Shown here: positions 43,506 through 51,736 of the stretch, piece after piece
Layout: the number at the start of each line of letters is the position of its first letter
How positions within the stretch are numbered: position 1 is the first letter of the stretch
NCBI RefSeq assembly: GCF_030386795.1
Contig: NZ_JANUQM010000008.1
Span: 310,001 to 374,000 of the forward strand
Source of the DNA: Streptomyces sp. S.PNR 29
Lineage (GTDB): Bacteria > Actinomycetota > Actinomycetes > Streptomycetales > Streptomycetaceae
Direction: 5' to 3'
DNA length: 64,000 bases
The notes under the pieces: model-generated
The model's database searches: none
Told to the model about the DNA's origin: nothing
What the model saw: only the letters and a program-made list of their open reading frames with translations
Position numbers and translations under genes: made by a program

Positions 43506-44186
43506 CTACACCTCCTGGCCCCGGCGGCCCGTTGCGGAGGCGAAGCCCAGCCAGGTGTGCCGGTTGCCCGCCCAGCACCAGCCGACCTTGGGGGCGTTGC
43601 GGCGCTCGCGGCCGTCCCGCCCGGTGCCGTTGCTGATCCAGATGGCCGGGGTGCGGGCGTCCAGCGCGCCGTCGGCCTTGCGCAGCCGGGAGCCGATGGT
43701 CATGAAGCAGTGGTTGCGCTCCAGGACGGGCGGCTGCTGCATCACCCAGTGGATGCCCTCGGTGAGCAGCAACGGGGTGCGGTCCTGCGCGGTGAGGGCG
43801 GGCAGCGCCTCGTCCGGGCTCCAGTTGGCCATGTGGTCGCCGCGGTCGAGGCCGGTGACGAGGTAGAGAGGGGCGTCGGGCAGCGCGACCGTGTCGAGCG
43901 GGGCGAAGAGGTCGACGTCGGGCATGTCGATGACGACGAAGCCCGGTCTGCCGTCGCGGCGGAGCAGGGGCGCGAGGGCGGAGGCGGGGGCTCGGCCAGG
44001 GTGAACAGCGAGCAGGGCGCCGTCGTCGCCCGCGGAGGCCTGCGCGGACGCCGCGAAGCTGCGTATCTCGGCGGCGGGCAGCCCGGCGATCTCGTGCACC
44101 CCCAGCTCGATCAGTCGAGCGGCCTGTGTGCCCAGGTCAGGCAGCACGGGGAGAACGGTGGAGGTGGCGGGCGCGGACTCGGGCAC
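43506..44186 (-). CDS. DUF5701 family protein
   Basis: A 226-residue protein recognised from the near-invariant tail: HMANWSPDEALPALTAQDRTPLLLTEGIHWVMQQPPVLERNHCFMTIGSRLRKADGALDARTPAIWISNGTGRDGRERRNAPKVGWCWAGNRHTWLGFAS is the DUF5701 block. The GTG at 44186 is selected because GGGAG is five bases upstream. It has no membrane segment or signal. Function is unknown. It converges on the ABC permease gene. Confidence 0.85.
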   Translation of the reverse strand: MPESAPATSTVLPVLPDLGTQAARLIELGVHEIAGLPAAEIRSFAASAQASAGDDGALLAVHPGRAPASALAPLLRRDGRPGFVVIDMPDVDLFAPLDTVALPDAPLYLVTGLDRGDHMANWSPDEALPALTAQDRTPLLLTEGIHWVMQQPPVLERNHCFMTIGSRLRKADGALDARTPAIWISNGTGRDGRERRNAPKVGWCWAGNRHTWLGFASATGRRGQEV

Positions 44187-44404
44187 GATGCTCCCAGGGA
44201 ATGTCGACGTTGACGGGCGTAGGGGTAACGAGCCGGTCCGCCGGAGCGTTCCCGGCCGTTCCACTCTTGACTCCACGTACAACAGCCGTGATCCTCTTCG
44301 CATATGTTGCGCTGGTCATGACAATACGAGCCGAGGGGTCGTCCTCGGCCCCGGACGGCCTGGCTCGTCGACCGCGCGATCCCGCCGACCGAGGGACGTG
44401 AACA

Positions 44405-46471
44405 GTGACCATGGCTCGACGCCCGCACCACAGGCGCAAAGACGTCGCCGTAGTGACACTGCTCCTCCTCGTCCTGGCCATCGCCCTCGGCCCCGTGCCG
44501 AGTTCGGCGGCGGCCGGAACCGACTGGTGGGTCCCGGCGGCGCGCCCCACACCGGATTCCCGGATCGACGTCACCGGCGAGCCGTTCACGGGCACCGACG
44601 CCGACGGAGAGGTGCGCGGCTTCGTCGACGCCCACAACCACCTGATGGCCAACGAGGCCTTCGGCGGGCGACTCATCTGCGGCAGGACGTTCTCCGAGGC
44701 CGGCATCGCGGACGCGCTCAAGGACTGTCCCGAGCACTACCCCGACGGCTCCCTCGCCGTCTTCGACTTCATCACCAAGGGCGGCGACGGCAGACACGAC
44801 CCGGTCGGCTGGCCGACGTTCAAGGACTGGCCCGCACACGACTCGATGACCCATCAGCAGAACTACTACGCCTGGGTGGAGCGGGCCTGGCGCGGTGGCC
44901 AGCGGGTGCTCGTGAACGACCTCGTCACCAACGGTGTGATCTGCTCGGTGTACTTCTTCAAGGACCGCAGCTGCGACGAGATGACGTCGATCCGGCTGCA
45001 GGCGAAGCTGACGTACGACCTGCAGGCCTACATCGACAAGATGTACGGCGGCACCGGCAAGGGCTGGTTCCGGATCGTCACCGACAGCGCGCAGGCCCGC
45101 GAGGTCATCGAGCAGGGCAAGCTCGCGGTCATCCTGGGCGTCGAGACCTCCGAGCCGTTCGGCTGCAAGCAGGTCCTGGACATCGCACAGTGCGACAAGG
45201 AGGACATCGACGCCGGCCTCGACGAGCTGTACGACCTCGGCGTGCGCAGCATGTTCCTGTGCCACAAGTTCGACAACGCGCTGTGCGGGGTCCGCTTCGA
45301 CGAGGGCGGACTCGGGACGGCCATCAACGTCGGGCAGTTCCTGTCGACCGGCACGTTCTGGAAGACGGAGAAGTGCACGGGCCCCCAGCACGACAACCCC
45401 ATCGGCGGGGCAGCGGCGCCCGAGGCCGAGAAGGAACTCCCCGCGGGCGTGGAGGTCCCCTCGTACGACACCGACGCCCAGTGCAACGTCCGCGGGCTCA
45501 CCGAGCTCGGTGAGTACGCCGTGCGCGGCATGATGAAACGCAAGATGATGCTGGAGATCGATCACATGAGCGTCAAGGCCACCGGCCGGGTGCTCGACAT
45601 CTTCGAGGCCGAGTCCTACCCCGGCGTCCTCTCCTCGCACAGCTGGATGGACCTCAACTGGACCGAGCGGGTCTACGGCCTCGGCGGCTTCGTCGCCCAG
45701 TACATGCACGGCTCCGAGGAGTTCGCAGCGGAGGCGAAGCGCACGGACGCGCTGCGTGACAAGTACGACGTGGGCTACGGCTACGGCACGGACATGAACG
45801 GCGTCGGCGGCTGGCCGGCACCGCGCGGCGCGGACGCCGCCAACCCCGTCACGTACCCCTTCCGCAGCGTCGACGGCGGCTCCCTGATCGACCGGCAGAC
45901 CACCGGGCAGCGCACCTGGGACCTGAACACCGACGGGGCCGCGCACTATGGCCTCGTCCCGGACTGGATCGAGGACATCCGGCTGGTCGGCGGGCAGGAC
46001 GTGGTGGACGACCTCTTCCGGGGAGCCGAGTCCTACCTCGACACCTTGGGCGCGACGGAGCGGCACCGGGCGGGGCTGAACCTCGCCAAGGGCGCCTCCG
46101 CGACGGCGAGTTCGGTGGAGTCCAACCCGTTCACGAGCTACGCGCCGGGCCGGGCGGTGGACGGCGACGCCGGCACCCGTTGGGCCGGCGACTGGAGCGA
46201 CGACCAGTGGCTGCGGATCGACCTGGGCTCCACGCACCGGGTCGGGCGGGTCACCCTCGACTGGGAGCGCGCGTACGGGAAGTCGTACCGCATCGATCTC
46301 TCCACCGACGGCAAGACCTGGCAGACCGTCTGGTCCACGACCTCCGGCGACGGCGGCCTGGACACGGCCCGCTTCACCGGCACACCGGCCCGCTACGTTC
46401 GCGTCCAGGGCCTCGACCGGGGCACCGACTGGGGATACTCGCTGTACGAGGTGGGCGTCCACAGCAGCTGA
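44405..46471 (+). CDS. secreted amidohydrolase-like protein with C-terminal discoidin (F5/8C, CBM32-type) domain
   Basis: A 688-residue exported protein. Residues 1-38 form a signal peptide (VTLLLLVLAIALGPVPSSAAA). The catalytic part begins with EVRGFVDAHNHLMANEAFGG, a metal-binding His-x-His of TIM-barrel hydrolases, and continues with VETSEPFGCKQVL, MFLCHKFDNALCGV, EIDHMSVKATGR and SSHSWMDLNW, each adding His/Asp. It resembles a membrane-dipeptidase/amidohydrolase barrel. Residues ~545-688 (ASSVESNPFTSYAPGRAVDGD, then WLRIDLGSTHRVGRVTLDW) are a discoidin carbohydrate-binding module. A GTG at 44405 is used; an ATG at 44411 is close. Confidence 0.8.
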   Translation: MTMARRPHHRRKDVAVVTLLLLVLAIALGPVPSSAAAGTDWWVPAARPTPDSRIDVTGEPFTGTDADGEVRGFVDAHNHLMANEAFGGRLICGRTFSEAGIADALKDCPEHYPDGSLAVFDFITKGGDGRHDPVGWPTFKDWPAHDSMTHQQNYYAWVERAWRGGQRVLVNDLVTNGVICSVYFFKDRSCDEMTSIRLQAKLTYDLQAYIDKMYGGTGKGWFRIVTDSAQAREVIEQGKLAVILGVETSEPFGCKQVLDIAQCDKEDIDAGLDELYDLGVRSMFLCHKFDNALCGVRFDEGGLGTAINVGQFLSTGTFWKTEKCTGPQHDNPIGGAAAPEAEKELPAGVEVPSYDTDAQCNVRGLTELGEYAVRGMMKRKMMLEIDHMSVKATGRVLDIFEAESYPGVLSSHSWMDLNWTERVYGLGGFVAQYMHGSEEFAAEAKRTDALRDKYDVGYGYGTDMNGVGGWPAPRGADAANPVTYPFRSVDGGSLIDRQTTGQRTWDLNTDGAAHYGLVPDWIEDIRLVGGQDVVDDLFRGAESYLDTLGATERHRAGLNLAKGASATASSVESNPFTSYAPGRAVDGDAGTRWAGDWSDDQWLRIDLGSTHRVGRVTLDWERAYGKSYRIDLSTDGKTWQTVWSTTSGDGGLDTARFTGTPARYVRVQGLDRGTDWGYSLYEVGVHSS

Positions 46472-46495
46472 CGGCCATACGGACCTTGCAGGCTC

Positions 46496-47338
46496 TCACG
46501 GCAGGGGACGGTAGGCGGTCACCATGACCGACACCGTCACGTCGCAGCGCTCCGGCAACCGGCCGATACGCTCCAGCAGACCGGACGGTTCCTGGTGCCA
46601 TGCGTTGGGCCCCATGCCGACCAGCAGGTTCATCGCCCGATGGCCGAGCGTCATCGTCGTGGTGAGCGGGCGGGACTCCGCGGGGGAGAAGTGGGGAGCG
46701 AGCCGCTCGGCCAGCCGCTCCTCCTTCCGCTGGTCCACCCGCATCAACCCCACTGTGCCGACCAGCTCCTGAAGGTGGTCGTGCCGGGGGGTGACGACCA
46801 GCAGCACTCCTTGCGGATCGAGGACCCGCCGCACGTCGGCAGCATTGCGCGGGGCGAACACGTTCAACACCAAAGAGACGGAGTCGTCGTGAAGCGGAAG
46901 GGACTGCCACGCGTCGGCCACGACCGCACCGATACGCGGATGAGCCCTGGCCGCGCGCCGCGCGGCGAACTTCGATATGTCGAGCAGTACGCCCTCACTG
47001 TCCGGTAATTCATCCAGTACCCGGGCCAGGTAATAGCCGGTGCCACCGCCGACGTCCACCACGCAGCCGGGCAGTGAGGGATCGACGGTTTTGCGCGACA
47101 GCTCGGCGACCGCTTCGGCAAGTCCCTCGTAATGGCCCTCGGCAAGGAATTCGGCGCGCGCGTCCACCATCTCGCGGGTGTCGGCGCTCAGTTTGACGGT
47201 GCCGGTCAGCAGGTTCACGTAGCCCTGTTTCGCCACGTCGAACGAGTGGCCGTCCGCGCAGGCGAGAGCACGGTTCCGGAGGTCCAGCGATCCGGCGCAG
47301 TGGGGACAACGCAGGTACCGCGTGACTTTGTTGAGCAT
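46496..47338 (-). CDS. 23S rRNA (guanine-N1)-methyltransferase, RlmA family
   Basis: A 280-residue methyltransferase of the RlmA(I)/RlmA(II) (TlrB/MyrA) family, which methylate G745 or G748 in hairpin 35 of 23S rRNA. The zinc-finger start YLRCPHCAGSLDLRNRALACADGHSFDVAKQGYVNLL, with Cys-x2-Cys and Cys-x3-His, is diagnostic. Motif I is VVDVGGGTGYYLARVL and motif IV is NVFAPRNAADVRRVLDPQG. RlmA(II)-type enzymes confer resistance to tylosin-like macrolides; which base is targeted cannot be told from sequence by eye. It stands alone with a ~320-base upstream gap. Confidence 0.88.
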   Translation of the reverse strand: MLNKVTRYLRCPHCAGSLDLRNRALACADGHSFDVAKQGYVNLLTGTVKLSADTREMVDARAEFLAEGHYEGLAEAVAELSRKTVDPSLPGCVVDVGGGTGYYLARVLDELPDSEGVLLDISKFAARRAARAHPRIGAVVADAWQSLPLHDDSVSLVLNVFAPRNAADVRRVLDPQGVLLVVTPRHDHLQELVGTVGLMRVDQRKEERLAERLAPHFSPAESRPLTTTMTLGHRAMNLLVGMGPNAWHQEPSGLLERIGRLPERCDVTVSVMVTAYRPLP

Positions 47339-47662
47339 GGCGCACCGATCGTTTCAGGCGTTTCAGGCAGAGGTCACTCATGCTAGCGACAACACTGTGG
47401 CCGACATGTCCGCTGCCTTTGTGCCCGCTTGTCGCCGGAGTGCGGGCCGATTCGGCGTCGCCACGCAGCACTGGACAGTTCGGTATCGCGTACCGCGCCG
47501 ACACACCACCCGCGCATACGGGCCGAGCAGTCCCGGCCGGTCACGGGCGACCGGAGCGGCGGTGCGCTGACGGGAACGGTCTGCCGGCCCATGGCGCGGC
47601 GGGTGGTGCCGAGTGGCGTCCACCCGCCGACCGGTTCCGCTCGCGCGGTGCGGGCGAGGCTG
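47339..47662. other. non-coding gap between rlmA-type and DoxX genes
   Basis: About 320 bases upstream of the rRNA methyltransferase gene and downstream of the doxX-like gene. TTTCAGGCG/TTTCAGGCA repeats occur at about 47352-47372. No ORF here has good codon bias and no terminator hairpin was found. The rRNA methyltransferase promoter, possibly with an attenuator-type leader, would have to lie here. Confidence 0.3.
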
Positions 47663-48094
47663 TTACGGACGCTCGCGGTGGTAGCGCTGGGCGAGCCGGG
47701 CGAGCGCCACCGCGCCGAGAAGCAGTCCGAAGTCACGCAGCGCGATGTCGTAGTAGCCGGGGATGGTGAGCAGGTTGATGATGATGCCGCCCAGCCAGCC
47801 GGCGACCAGCCAGCCCCCGAAACGGGGGGCCAGACCCACGACGACGCCGGCCACGATCTCGATCCCGCCCACCGCGTACATGGCCGTCTGAGCGCTGCCG
47901 GGGACGAGGTCGTTGATCCACGGCGCGAGGTAGACGGGCCAGTCCACGAGCAGGTTGGCGAACTTGTCCAGCCCGAACAGGATCGGCGCCACGGTGAACC
48001 CGGTTCGCAGGATCACGAACGCCTGATAGCCGGGATCGGACAGCATCGCCCGGCGGTCGGCGTCGGACCTGCTGCTGATGGTGGTGGAGGACAT
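47663..48094 (-). CDS. DoxX family membrane protein
   Basis: A 143-residue four-helix membrane protein of the DoxX/YphA type, with PGYQAFVILRTGFTVAPILFGLDKFANLL, MYAVGGIEIVAGVVVGLAP and the C-terminal DIALRDFGLLLGAVALARLAQR. The ATG at 48094 has GGAGGG upstream. DoxX proteins link to redox or quinone stress in mycobacteria. An inverted repeat between it and the divergent regulator suggests that the regulator controls it. Confidence 0.85.
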   Translation of the reverse strand: MSSTTISSRSDADRRAMLSDPGYQAFVILRTGFTVAPILFGLDKFANLLVDWPVYLAPWINDLVPGSAQTAMYAVGGIEIVAGVVVGLAPRFGGWLVAGWLGGIIINLLTIPGYYDIALRDFGLLLGAVALARLAQRYHRERP

Positions 48095-48103
48095 GATCCC
48101 TCC

Positions 48104-48133
48104 TTCTATCGACAACTTTCATTAACGATAGAA
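48104..48133. promoter_or_regulatory. inverted-repeat operator between doxX and its regulator
   Basis: TTCTATCG at 48104-48111 and CGATAGAA at 48126-48133 are perfect inverted arms around 14 A/T-rich bases, in the only A/T-rich stretch between the divergent genes. Confidence 0.6.
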
Positions 48134-48155
48134 GCGCGTTCTCTCTCTTTAGTCA

Positions 48156-48863
48156 ATGGCTGTGGGTTTTACACTGGTGTTCGTGAACGCCTCGAAAGAC
48201 GCACCGGACGCACCCGGCGGAGACGTCTCCGCCGTCGCCGCGCTCGACGAGCCGACGCGCAGGAAGCTGTACGACCACGTCGTACGGCAGCCCCGGCCGG
48301 TCGGCCGGGACGAGGCGGCCGCAGCCCTGGGCCTGGCGCGGCAGACCGCGGCGTTCCACCTGGACCGCCTGGCCGACGCGTCACTGCTGGACGTGGTCTA
48401 CGAGCGGCGCACCGGCCGTACCGGCCCGGGCGCGGGCAGACCGGCCAAGCTCTACCGCCGCTCGGCGAAACAGATCGACGTCAGCCTGCCGGACCGCCGC
48501 TACGAACTCGCCGGAAGGCTCCTGGCCCAAGCCGTGGAGGAGTCCGACGCGACCGGAGAGCCGGTGCGCGACGTGCTGCACCGCAAGGCCGAGGACCTGG
48601 GCAGGCAGCTGGGCGGAAACGACGCCGGGGACGTCTTCCAGCTCCTGGAGCGGTGCGGCTACGAACCGCGGCGCGAGGAGAGTGCCGTCGTCCTGGTCAA
48701 CTGCCCCTTCCACGCGCTGGCCCGCGAGCACACCCGGACGGTGTGCGGCATGAACCTCCACCTGTTGCGCGGTGTCCTTGAGGGGCTCGACGACACCGGG
48801 CTCGCGGCACGTCTGGCCCCCGGTCCCGGCCAGTGCTGCGTCCGGCTGGAGCCGGCGGCCTGA
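48156..48863 (+). CDS. ArsR-like helix-turn-helix transcriptional regulator
   Basis: A 235-residue regulator (or 226 from a GTG at 48183). The winged helix covers residues ~25-95: AALDEPTRRKLYDHVVRQPR, GLARQTAAFHLDRLADASLL, then GRPAKLYRRSAKQ. The C-terminal part contains Cys residues in a DUF-like arrangement (LLERCGYEPRR, then VLVNCPFHALAREHTRTVCGMN and CCVRLEP), reminiscent of the iron-sulfur or metal-sensing SufR/DtxR-like group, and fits redox sensing. It is divergent from doxX, with the inverted repeat at 48104-48133 in between. No ribosome site supports the ATG, so the mRNA may be leaderless from the GTG. Confidence 0.75.
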   Translation: MAVGFTLVFVNASKDAPDAPGGDVSAVAALDEPTRRKLYDHVVRQPRPVGRDEAAAALGLARQTAAFHLDRLADASLLDVVYERRTGRTGPGAGRPAKLYRRSAKQIDVSLPDRRYELAGRLLAQAVEESDATGEPVRDVLHRKAEDLGRQLGGNDAGDVFQLLERCGYEPRREESAVVLVNCPFHALAREHTRTVCGMNLHLLRGVLEGLDDTGLAARLAPGPGQCCVRLEPAA

Positions 48864-48879
48864 TGCGGCGCCCCCGCGC

Positions 48880-50928
48880 TCAGACGCGGGTGCGGACCAG
48901 GAGGAGCGCGACGTCGTCGTCGGGCGCCGGGCGCAGGGCACTGAGGACAACGTCGCTGGTCTGTTCCAGGCCCGGGCTGCTCGCGCTCTGGAGAAGGCGG
49001 GTCAGCGTGGTGAGGCCGGTGTCGATCGGCTCGCCCCGGTTCTCGACCAGTCCGTCCGTGTAGAGCGCGAGCATCGAGCCGGGGCTCAGCTCCAGTTCCA
49101 CGGTGCCGAAGTCCACACCGCCCACCCCGAGCGGTACGCCGCCGGGGATGTCGACGAGCCGCGCGGTGCCGTCGCCCGTGGTCAGGACGGGCGGCAGGTG
49201 ACCGGCGCTGGACAGCGCGCAGGTGCCGCGACGCAGGTCGCACACGGCGTAGACGCAGGTGGCGATCGCGTCGCCGAGCGAGCCGGCGATGTCGTCGAGA
49301 TGCCGCAGCAACTCCGCGGGCGGCAGGTCCAGGCGGGCCAGGGCACGGGTGGCGGTACTCAACTGCCCCATGATCGCGGCGGCCTGGACGCCCTTGCCCA
49401 TCACGTCCCCCACCACGAGCCCGGTGCGTCCGGGCCCCAGCGGCAGCACGTCGTACCAGTCACCGCCCACCTCACTCAGGGCCGGACGGTAGCGGGCGGC
49501 GATGTCGAGCCCCTCCTGCTGAGCCGGCGCGGACGGGAGCAGGCTGCGCTGCAGCGTCAGCGCGGTGGCGCGTTCACGTCCGTACAGACGTGCGTTGTCG
49601 ATGCAGATCGCGGCGCGTGCGGCGAGTTCCGATGCGAGGACGCGGTCCTGTTCGTCGAAGGGACGTTCGTTGACGGTCCGGTACAGGCTGAGGGTGCCGA
49701 GCACCTTGCCCCGGGCCACCAGCGGCAGCGCCAGGTACGAGTGGACGCCGGCCTCATGAAGCGTCTGGGCTGCGCGCCCGTCCCGGGCGATTCGGCGCAT
49801 CGTCCGCCCGTCCACCCGCTCGACCAGGACCGGCCGCGCGTCGCGGACACACTGGGTGATGATCCGGGAGGAGCCGTACGTGGCCAGTTCCCCGACCGGG
49901 TCGGCGGCGTGGATCGCGTCGGTGGGGTAACCGGCCGCTACGGCCAGCGCCCTGAACTCGGCGGGAGCGTTGCTCATGACGGGCGTGATGGTGCCGTGGG
50001 CCACGACGGATTCGAGGACGTCCACGGCCGCCAGGTCGGCCACGTGCGGCACGGTCACGTCGGCCAGCTCCCGCGCGGTGTGCCGGAGGTCCAGCGTGGT
50101 GCCGATGCGCACCCCGGCGTCCGCGATCACGGACAGCCGCTGGCGGGCCTGCGCGACCTCGGCCGCGGCCTGCTGGCGCTCGGTGACGTCCAGGACGGCC
50201 ATCGCGAGCCCGAGCACCCGGCCGTTCGTGTCCTCGATGCGGTGGTACGACTCCGAGTACGCGCGATCCTGGACGTCGGCGGCCGTACGGCCGATGGTCT
50301 GCTGGTCGAGCAGGGGCTTGCCGGTCGCCAGGACGTGCCGCATCCGGGCCTCGATGGCCTGCACGTCCAGGTCCGGCAGCACTTCTCCCACCCGCCGGCC
50401 GACCACGGCCGATTCGGGAACGCCGTTCATGCGCTCCAGGGCGGGATTGACGCCGACCCAGCGCAGGTCGTTGTCGAAGACGGCGATGCCCACGGGAGTC
50501 TGGTCGACGAGGCTGTGGGAGAGCGCCAGATCCCGCTCCACGCCCCGCACGGTCCGCGCGTCCGTGGCAAGCCCCAGCAGATGAGGCTGCCCTTCGCTGT
50601 CGAGCAGGCGCATCGTGCGGAACTCCACGGCGCGCTCCGTGCCGTCCCGGTGCCGCAGCGGGAAGACACCCGCCCAGGGGGCTCCCGAGCGGACCTGGGT
50701 GAACAGCTCCCTGGCCTGCGACCGGTTCTCGGGCGCGACCAGGAGCGTGTCGGCCCGCTGCCGCAGTGCCTCCTCCGCGGAGTAACCGAGCAGCTCCTCG
50801 ATCTCGGGACTCCACAGCGCGATGTGCCCGCGTCCGTCGAGGACCACGGCCGCGACCCTCAGGAGGTCCAGCAGACCGCCGGGCGCCGCCGTCACCCTGT
50901 TGCTGTCCGTGGTCGCATACCCGTGCAT
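48880..50928 (-). CDS. PAS-GAF-SpoIIE phosphatase
   Basis: A 682-residue cytoplasmic signalling phosphatase. The first PAS domain (VAAVVLDGRGHIALWSPEIE, then LGYSAEEALRQRA) and a second PAS (LVDQTPVGIAVFDNDLRWVG) precede a GAF domain (ITVPHVADLAAVDVLESVV to LSLYRTVNERPFDEQDRVLA). The PP2C core has GGDWYDVLPL, VGDVMGKGVQAAAIMGQL, YTDGLVENRG and DDDVALLLV. It has no membrane segment or HATPase. It is the third SpoIIE phosphatase in the window. Its stop nearly meets that of the convergent regulator gene. Confidence 0.88.
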   Translation of the reverse strand: MHGYATTDSNRVTAAPGGLLDLLRVAAVVLDGRGHIALWSPEIEELLGYSAEEALRQRADTLLVAPENRSQARELFTQVRSGAPWAGVFPLRHRDGTERAVEFRTMRLLDSEGQPHLLGLATDARTVRGVERDLALSHSLVDQTPVGIAVFDNDLRWVGVNPALERMNGVPESAVVGRRVGEVLPDLDVQAIEARMRHVLATGKPLLDQQTIGRTAADVQDRAYSESYHRIEDTNGRVLGLAMAVLDVTERQQAAAEVAQARQRLSVIADAGVRIGTTLDLRHTARELADVTVPHVADLAAVDVLESVVAHGTITPVMSNAPAEFRALAVAAGYPTDAIHAADPVGELATYGSSRIITQCVRDARPVLVERVDGRTMRRIARDGRAAQTLHEAGVHSYLALPLVARGKVLGTLSLYRTVNERPFDEQDRVLASELAARAAICIDNARLYGRERATALTLQRSLLPSAPAQQEGLDIAARYRPALSEVGGDWYDVLPLGPGRTGLVVGDVMGKGVQAAAIMGQLSTATRALARLDLPPAELLRHLDDIAGSLGDAIATCVYAVCDLRRGTCALSSAGHLPPVLTTGDGTARLVDIPGGVPLGVGGVDFGTVELELSPGSMLALYTDGLVENRGEPIDTGLTTLTRLLQSASSPGLEQTSDVVLSALRPAPDDDVALLLVRTRV

Positions 50929-51736
50929 AGGAGCCGCTCCTTCCGGCGCGGCAAGGGCACCGCCAAGATCCGTTCTTCAGATTCGATTACGTCACAGTGC
51001 GGCCGGAAGAGCAACACTGTCACGGGGAAACACGGCAGCGCACCGGCTGCGGCCGCTCCGGCTCCGAGCAGCAGCCGACATCGGCCGACGGGGCACGGCC
51101 GGGGCAGGCCCAGTGGAGTAATGCCGGGTCCTCCCCTCGCCCGGGCCGGGCACCGCGACACGTTGTGGCTCGCCTGCCTGGTACCGCCGCCCTCATGGGC
51201 ACAGCGCCGGCCCGCCTCACGAGCGCCCGCGCCGCCTGTCACCGTACGACCCCAGGAGCCGCCACCACCGTGGCGGAGCCGGGCGACGGACCGCGCGACT
51301 CCTGACCGGCACCGGGGCGCCCTCGGCCTGAATCAGCCATGTCCGGTGGGCTGCGGCCCCAGAAGAGACGAGTCCACTCTGTACGACGAGGCGATCGCGA
51401 TCCGGTCCTCGCAAGCGCGGGCCGTCACCCTGGCCGGTGGCGACCTCGCACGGCCTCTTCGGCCCGGCCGTCCCCCCCCCGGGCCCCAGCAGGGAGACGG
51501 CCGGGCAGCTGTGGGACGGCGTCCCGGGCTTCTCCGCCCGCACGCCCAGGAACCCCGCCCCACACCTCGTCGAGCGGAGCCCGGCACGTGAACCCCTGCA
51601 ACCCCGGCCCGCCCGCGCAGGAGCGCAGAGGCCCCTGGTGCTCCCCGGACGCGGCGGCTCGGCTCACAGCGCAACGCGTGACTACGTGCAGGTGGCTGTC
51701 ATCGCGCTGGAGGGTTCGTCGGCGCATCCCGCCTGA
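50929..51736. other. 808-base region without a supported gene
   Basis: Open frames here have poor codon bias and no recognisable motif on either strand. It has the upstream sequence of the SpoIIE gene and lies downstream of the P450 gene. A run of nine C bases at 51472-51480, followed by GGG, is unusual and would promote slippage or sequencing error, so a decayed or mis-read gene cannot be excluded. Confidence 0.35.

Noticed and set aside
44111..46462. A 783-codon minus-strand frame
   Set aside because: Shadow of the secreted amidohydrolase; the + frame has a signal peptide and a discoidin module.
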